Assembly (NCBI GenBank): GCA_903894655.1
Contig: CAITQY010000140.1
Location: 1 to 8,144 of the forward strand
DNA length: 8,144 nucleotides
Direction of reading: 5' to 3'
Source of the DNA: an uncultured Gemmatimonadota bacterium
GTDB lineage: Bacteria; Gemmatimonadota; Gemmatimonadetes; Gemmatimonadales; Gemmatimonadaceae
Shown: positions 6,580-8,144 of the stretch, in pieces
Layout of the letters: the number at the start of each line of letters is the position of its first letter
Numbering within the stretch: the first letter of the stretch is position 1
Notes under the pieces: model-generated
Databases searched by the model: none
What the model saw: the letters and a program-made list of their open reading frames with translations, nothing else
Told to the model about the DNA's origin: nothing
Program-made: the position numbers and the translations under genes

Positions 6580-7205
6580 GCCTGCACTCCACCAAGGCTG
6601 CGATAAGCGCGCTCGAGAGCCGTGTCCACCCGGCCGTCGATGATGCGCTCGCGTCCCTCCATCAGGCAGCCACCGCGCAGGATCGAGACATCGCTGATCC
6701 AGCGAATCTCACGACGACCGCTGTCTTCAATCGACGCGCGGCACGCGGTGAGATCCTCCGGATTGATGCGGATCGTGATCTCCTGATCGATCGGGTACTG
6801 CGTCATCGCCATCTGCACGACGTCACGTACGAACGACGGATCAGCGTTCACTTCGCGTTGCACGATGTGACGCGCCACCATCACCGCGAGCGCGGCAATA
6901 TTCTCTTCGGCATTGCTGACCCAGCGCGACTCGTGCAGCTGCACGGTGTTGAGCGCCTCGGAGAGCAACGCCATCGCCGAGGCGATCTCTTCGTCCACGC
7001 CGGCGCGGGCCGCCCGTTCGCCATCGGCGCGGCCGCGACTGTACGCGGCGGCTTCCGCGCGCGAGTGCTCGACCGCGAGACGAGCCTGAACGTCCGCCTC
7101 CCGGTCGTCCGCCGACTGCGCGGGACTCTGCATTTCCTCGAGCGTGAATTCGCCGAAGCCGTCGGCCACCGCGAACTCGTCGAGAGACCACGCCGTTGCT
7201 CGCAT
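6576..7205 (-). CDS. fliH: Flagellar export apparatus protein FliH
   Basis: FliH is the peripheral stalk and negative regulator of FliI; it dimerises, binds the FliI N-terminus and tethers the ATPase to the C ring. The chosen form is 209 residues. It has a variable acidic N-terminus, then a helical stretch with a GRADG (GxxxG-type) motif typical of FliH, and a long helix (VSNAEENIAALAVMVARHIV). The conserved C-terminal domain has ITIRINPEDL, then SDVSILRGGCLME and IDGRVDTALERAY, matching the FliH/HrpE/YscL family. A start at 7229 would add eight residues and overlap fliG by 14 bases. ATG at 7205 is preferred because GAGGA ends seven bases upstream. The stop overlaps the fliI start. Confidence 0.93.
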   Translation of the reverse strand: MRATAWSLDEFAVADGFGEFTLEEMQSPAQSADDREADVQARLAVEHSRAEAAAYSRGRADGERAARAGVDEEIASAMALLSEALNTVQLHESRWVSNAEENIAALAVMVARHIVQREVNADPSFVRDVVQMAMTQYPIDQEITIRINPEDLTACRASIEDSGRREIRWISDVSILRGGCLMEGRERIIDGRVDTALERAYRSLGGVQA

Positions 7206-7212
7206 GGGGTAA

Positions 7213-7217
7213 TCCTC
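7213..7217 (-). promoter_or_regulatory. Ribosome binding site deciding the fliH start
   Basis: GAGGA on the minus strand, overlapping the fliG TGA stop (7216-7218) and seven bases before the ATG at 7205. The upstream alternative ATG at 7229 has no comparable site. This favours the shorter FliH. Confidence 0.75.
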
Positions 7218-8144
7218 AGATGATGACATCGTCGGTTCCGCCGCTCAGGACGATCTCGCCAGTTTCTTCGAGCGCGCGCACCTTCGACACGATATCCGTC
7301 TGTGCCGCTTCCACGTCGCGCATCTTGACCGGGCCGAGGAACTCGATCTCTTCCTTGAGGCCCGCGACCGCGCGCTGTGACATCGTCTGCATGATCTTCG
7401 CCTTGAGCTCGGGGCTCGCGGCCTTGAGGGCCAAGGCGAGCTGCTTGACGTCCACTTCGCGCAGCAGGCGCTGCAGCGACTTGTCGTCGAGCGACGAGAG
7501 ATCTTCGAAGACGAACATGAGGTTCTTGATCTGATCGCTGAGGTGCGCGTCTTTCTCGGCTACGAGATCGAGCACTTCTTTCTCGAGTGACGAGCTGACG
7601 AGGTTGAGCACCGCGGCGACCGCGGCTGGTCCACCCACGCTCGACATCCCCTGCGAGAAGGCGAGGTCGGCTTCGCTGCCGATCGCGCGTTCCACCAGCG
7701 AAATCATATCGGGTGACACCTTTTCCATCTTGGCGATGCGGAACATCACGTCACCACCGAGCGCGGGATCCAGCTCGCGCAAAATGGCGGCAACATGGGT
7801 CGGATCGAGGTGCGCAAGAATGAGCGCAATCGTTTGTGGGTGTTCGCCGCGCAGCGTATTGCCGAGCTGCTGTGGGTCGGCGCGACGCAGACGACCGAAC
7901 CGGTCGCTGTCGGCGAGCTGTCCCTGAATGCGTTTGAGAATCTGCTGCGGCTTGGCCGGTCCGAAGGCCGCTTCGAGCACATCCTTCGCGAACTCCACGC
8001 CGCCAGAGCTCAAGGAATCGACCCCGAGCGTCAGCTCCAGCCATTCGGCGAGAAGGGCATCGGTGACCGCGGGCGGCACGCGATCGAGCTGCGCCATTTC
8101 GAGGGCGACAATCTCCGCCTCTTCCGGATGCAGGCCGGCCGTGA
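7216..8144 (-). CDS. fliG: Flagellar motor switch protein FliG (5' end outside window)
   Basis: FliG is the rotor protein of the C ring. Its N-terminal part binds FliF, the middle part binds FliM, and the C-terminal domain meets the stator to make torque. The frame stays open past the Met at 8097 to the window edge, where GLHPEEAEIVALE followed by MAQLDRVPP continues the FliG N-terminal domain, so that Met is internal and the gene begins outside. The middle domain has the EHPQ motif (7834-7845) and RELDPALGGDVMFRIA. The C-terminal domain has DDKSLQRLLREVD, ALKAA, MSQRA, KEEIE and GPVK. By comparison with E. coli, the torque residues K264, R281, D288, D289 and R297 correspond here to K, R, E, E and K, so all charges are kept. 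It ends in GGTDDVII and TGA. Confidence 0.96.
   Translation of the reverse strand, partial: TAGLHPEEAEIVALEMAQLDRVPPAVTDALLAEWLELTLGVDSLSSGGVEFAKDVLEAAFGPAKPQQILKRIQGQLADSDRFGRLRRADPQQLGNTLRGEHPQTIALILAHLDPTHVAAILRELDPALGGDVMFRIAKMEKVSPDMISLVERAIGSEADLAFSQGMSSVGGPAAVAAVLNLVSSSLEKEVLDLVAEKDAHLSDQIKNLMFVFEDLSSLDDKSLQRLLREVDVKQLALALKAASPELKAKIMQTMSQRAVAGLKEEIEFLGPVKMRDVEAAQTDIVSKVRALEETGEIVLSGGTDDVII

Noticed and set aside
5797..7223. Plus-strand ORFs opposite fliI and fliH (5797-6411 and 6408-7223)
   Set aside because: They are antisense to highly conserved ATPase and FliH coding sequence and show no protein family features.
8095..8097. ATG at 8097 as the start of fliG
   Set aside because: The upstream frame is open to the window edge and encodes typical FliG N-terminal sequence (HPEEAEIVALE), and no Shine-Dalgarno is seen before this ATG.

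Overview
The window is a contiguous block of a flagellar hook-basal-body operon, all on the minus strand and tiled almost without gaps. Read in the direction of transcription (from 8144 down to 1) the order is fliG (5' end outside the window), fliH, fliI, fliJ, a small membrane-anchored MotE/YlxF/FlbB-like gene, fliK, flgD and flgE (3' end outside the window). The only non-coding stretches are about 10 bases before fliH and 30 bases before flgE. I see no tRNA, rRNA, mobile element, CRISPR, internal promoter or terminator.

Organism: the DNA is GC-rich, with Ala/Arg-rich proteins and several GTG starts. The order fliG-H-I-J-(ylxF/flbB)-K-flgD-flgE resembles the fla/che operon of Bacillus and the spirochaete flagellar operons more than the split fli/flg operons of enterobacteria. 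My best guess is a GC-rich, non-proteobacterial Gram-negative such as Gemmatimonadota. This is inference from style and gene order, not proof.

How the genes work together: FliG is the rotor protein that joins the MS ring and C ring and meets the stator. FliH, FliI and FliJ are the stator, ATPase and central stalk of the flagellar type III export apparatus. The MotE-like protein is an inner-membrane, probably periplasmic accessory factor. FliK is the secreted hook-length ruler and switch, FlgD is the hook cap, and FlgE is the hook subunit.

The most unusual point is inside FliK. The 718-residue protein carries, between its N-terminal export/ruler part and its C-terminal Flg_hook domain, a complete M15-family (D,D-carboxypeptidase / L-Ala-D-Glu endopeptidase) zinc peptidase domain. 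All the expected zinc ligands and the catalytic acid are present (H372, D379, D411, H414), and Ala-rich linkers lie on both sides. This suggests a hook-length protein that also carries a peptidoglycan-cutting activity through the flagellar export channel. A second curiosity is a 15-bp tandem repeat encoding ADSTH units in the periplasmic stalk of the MotE-like protein.
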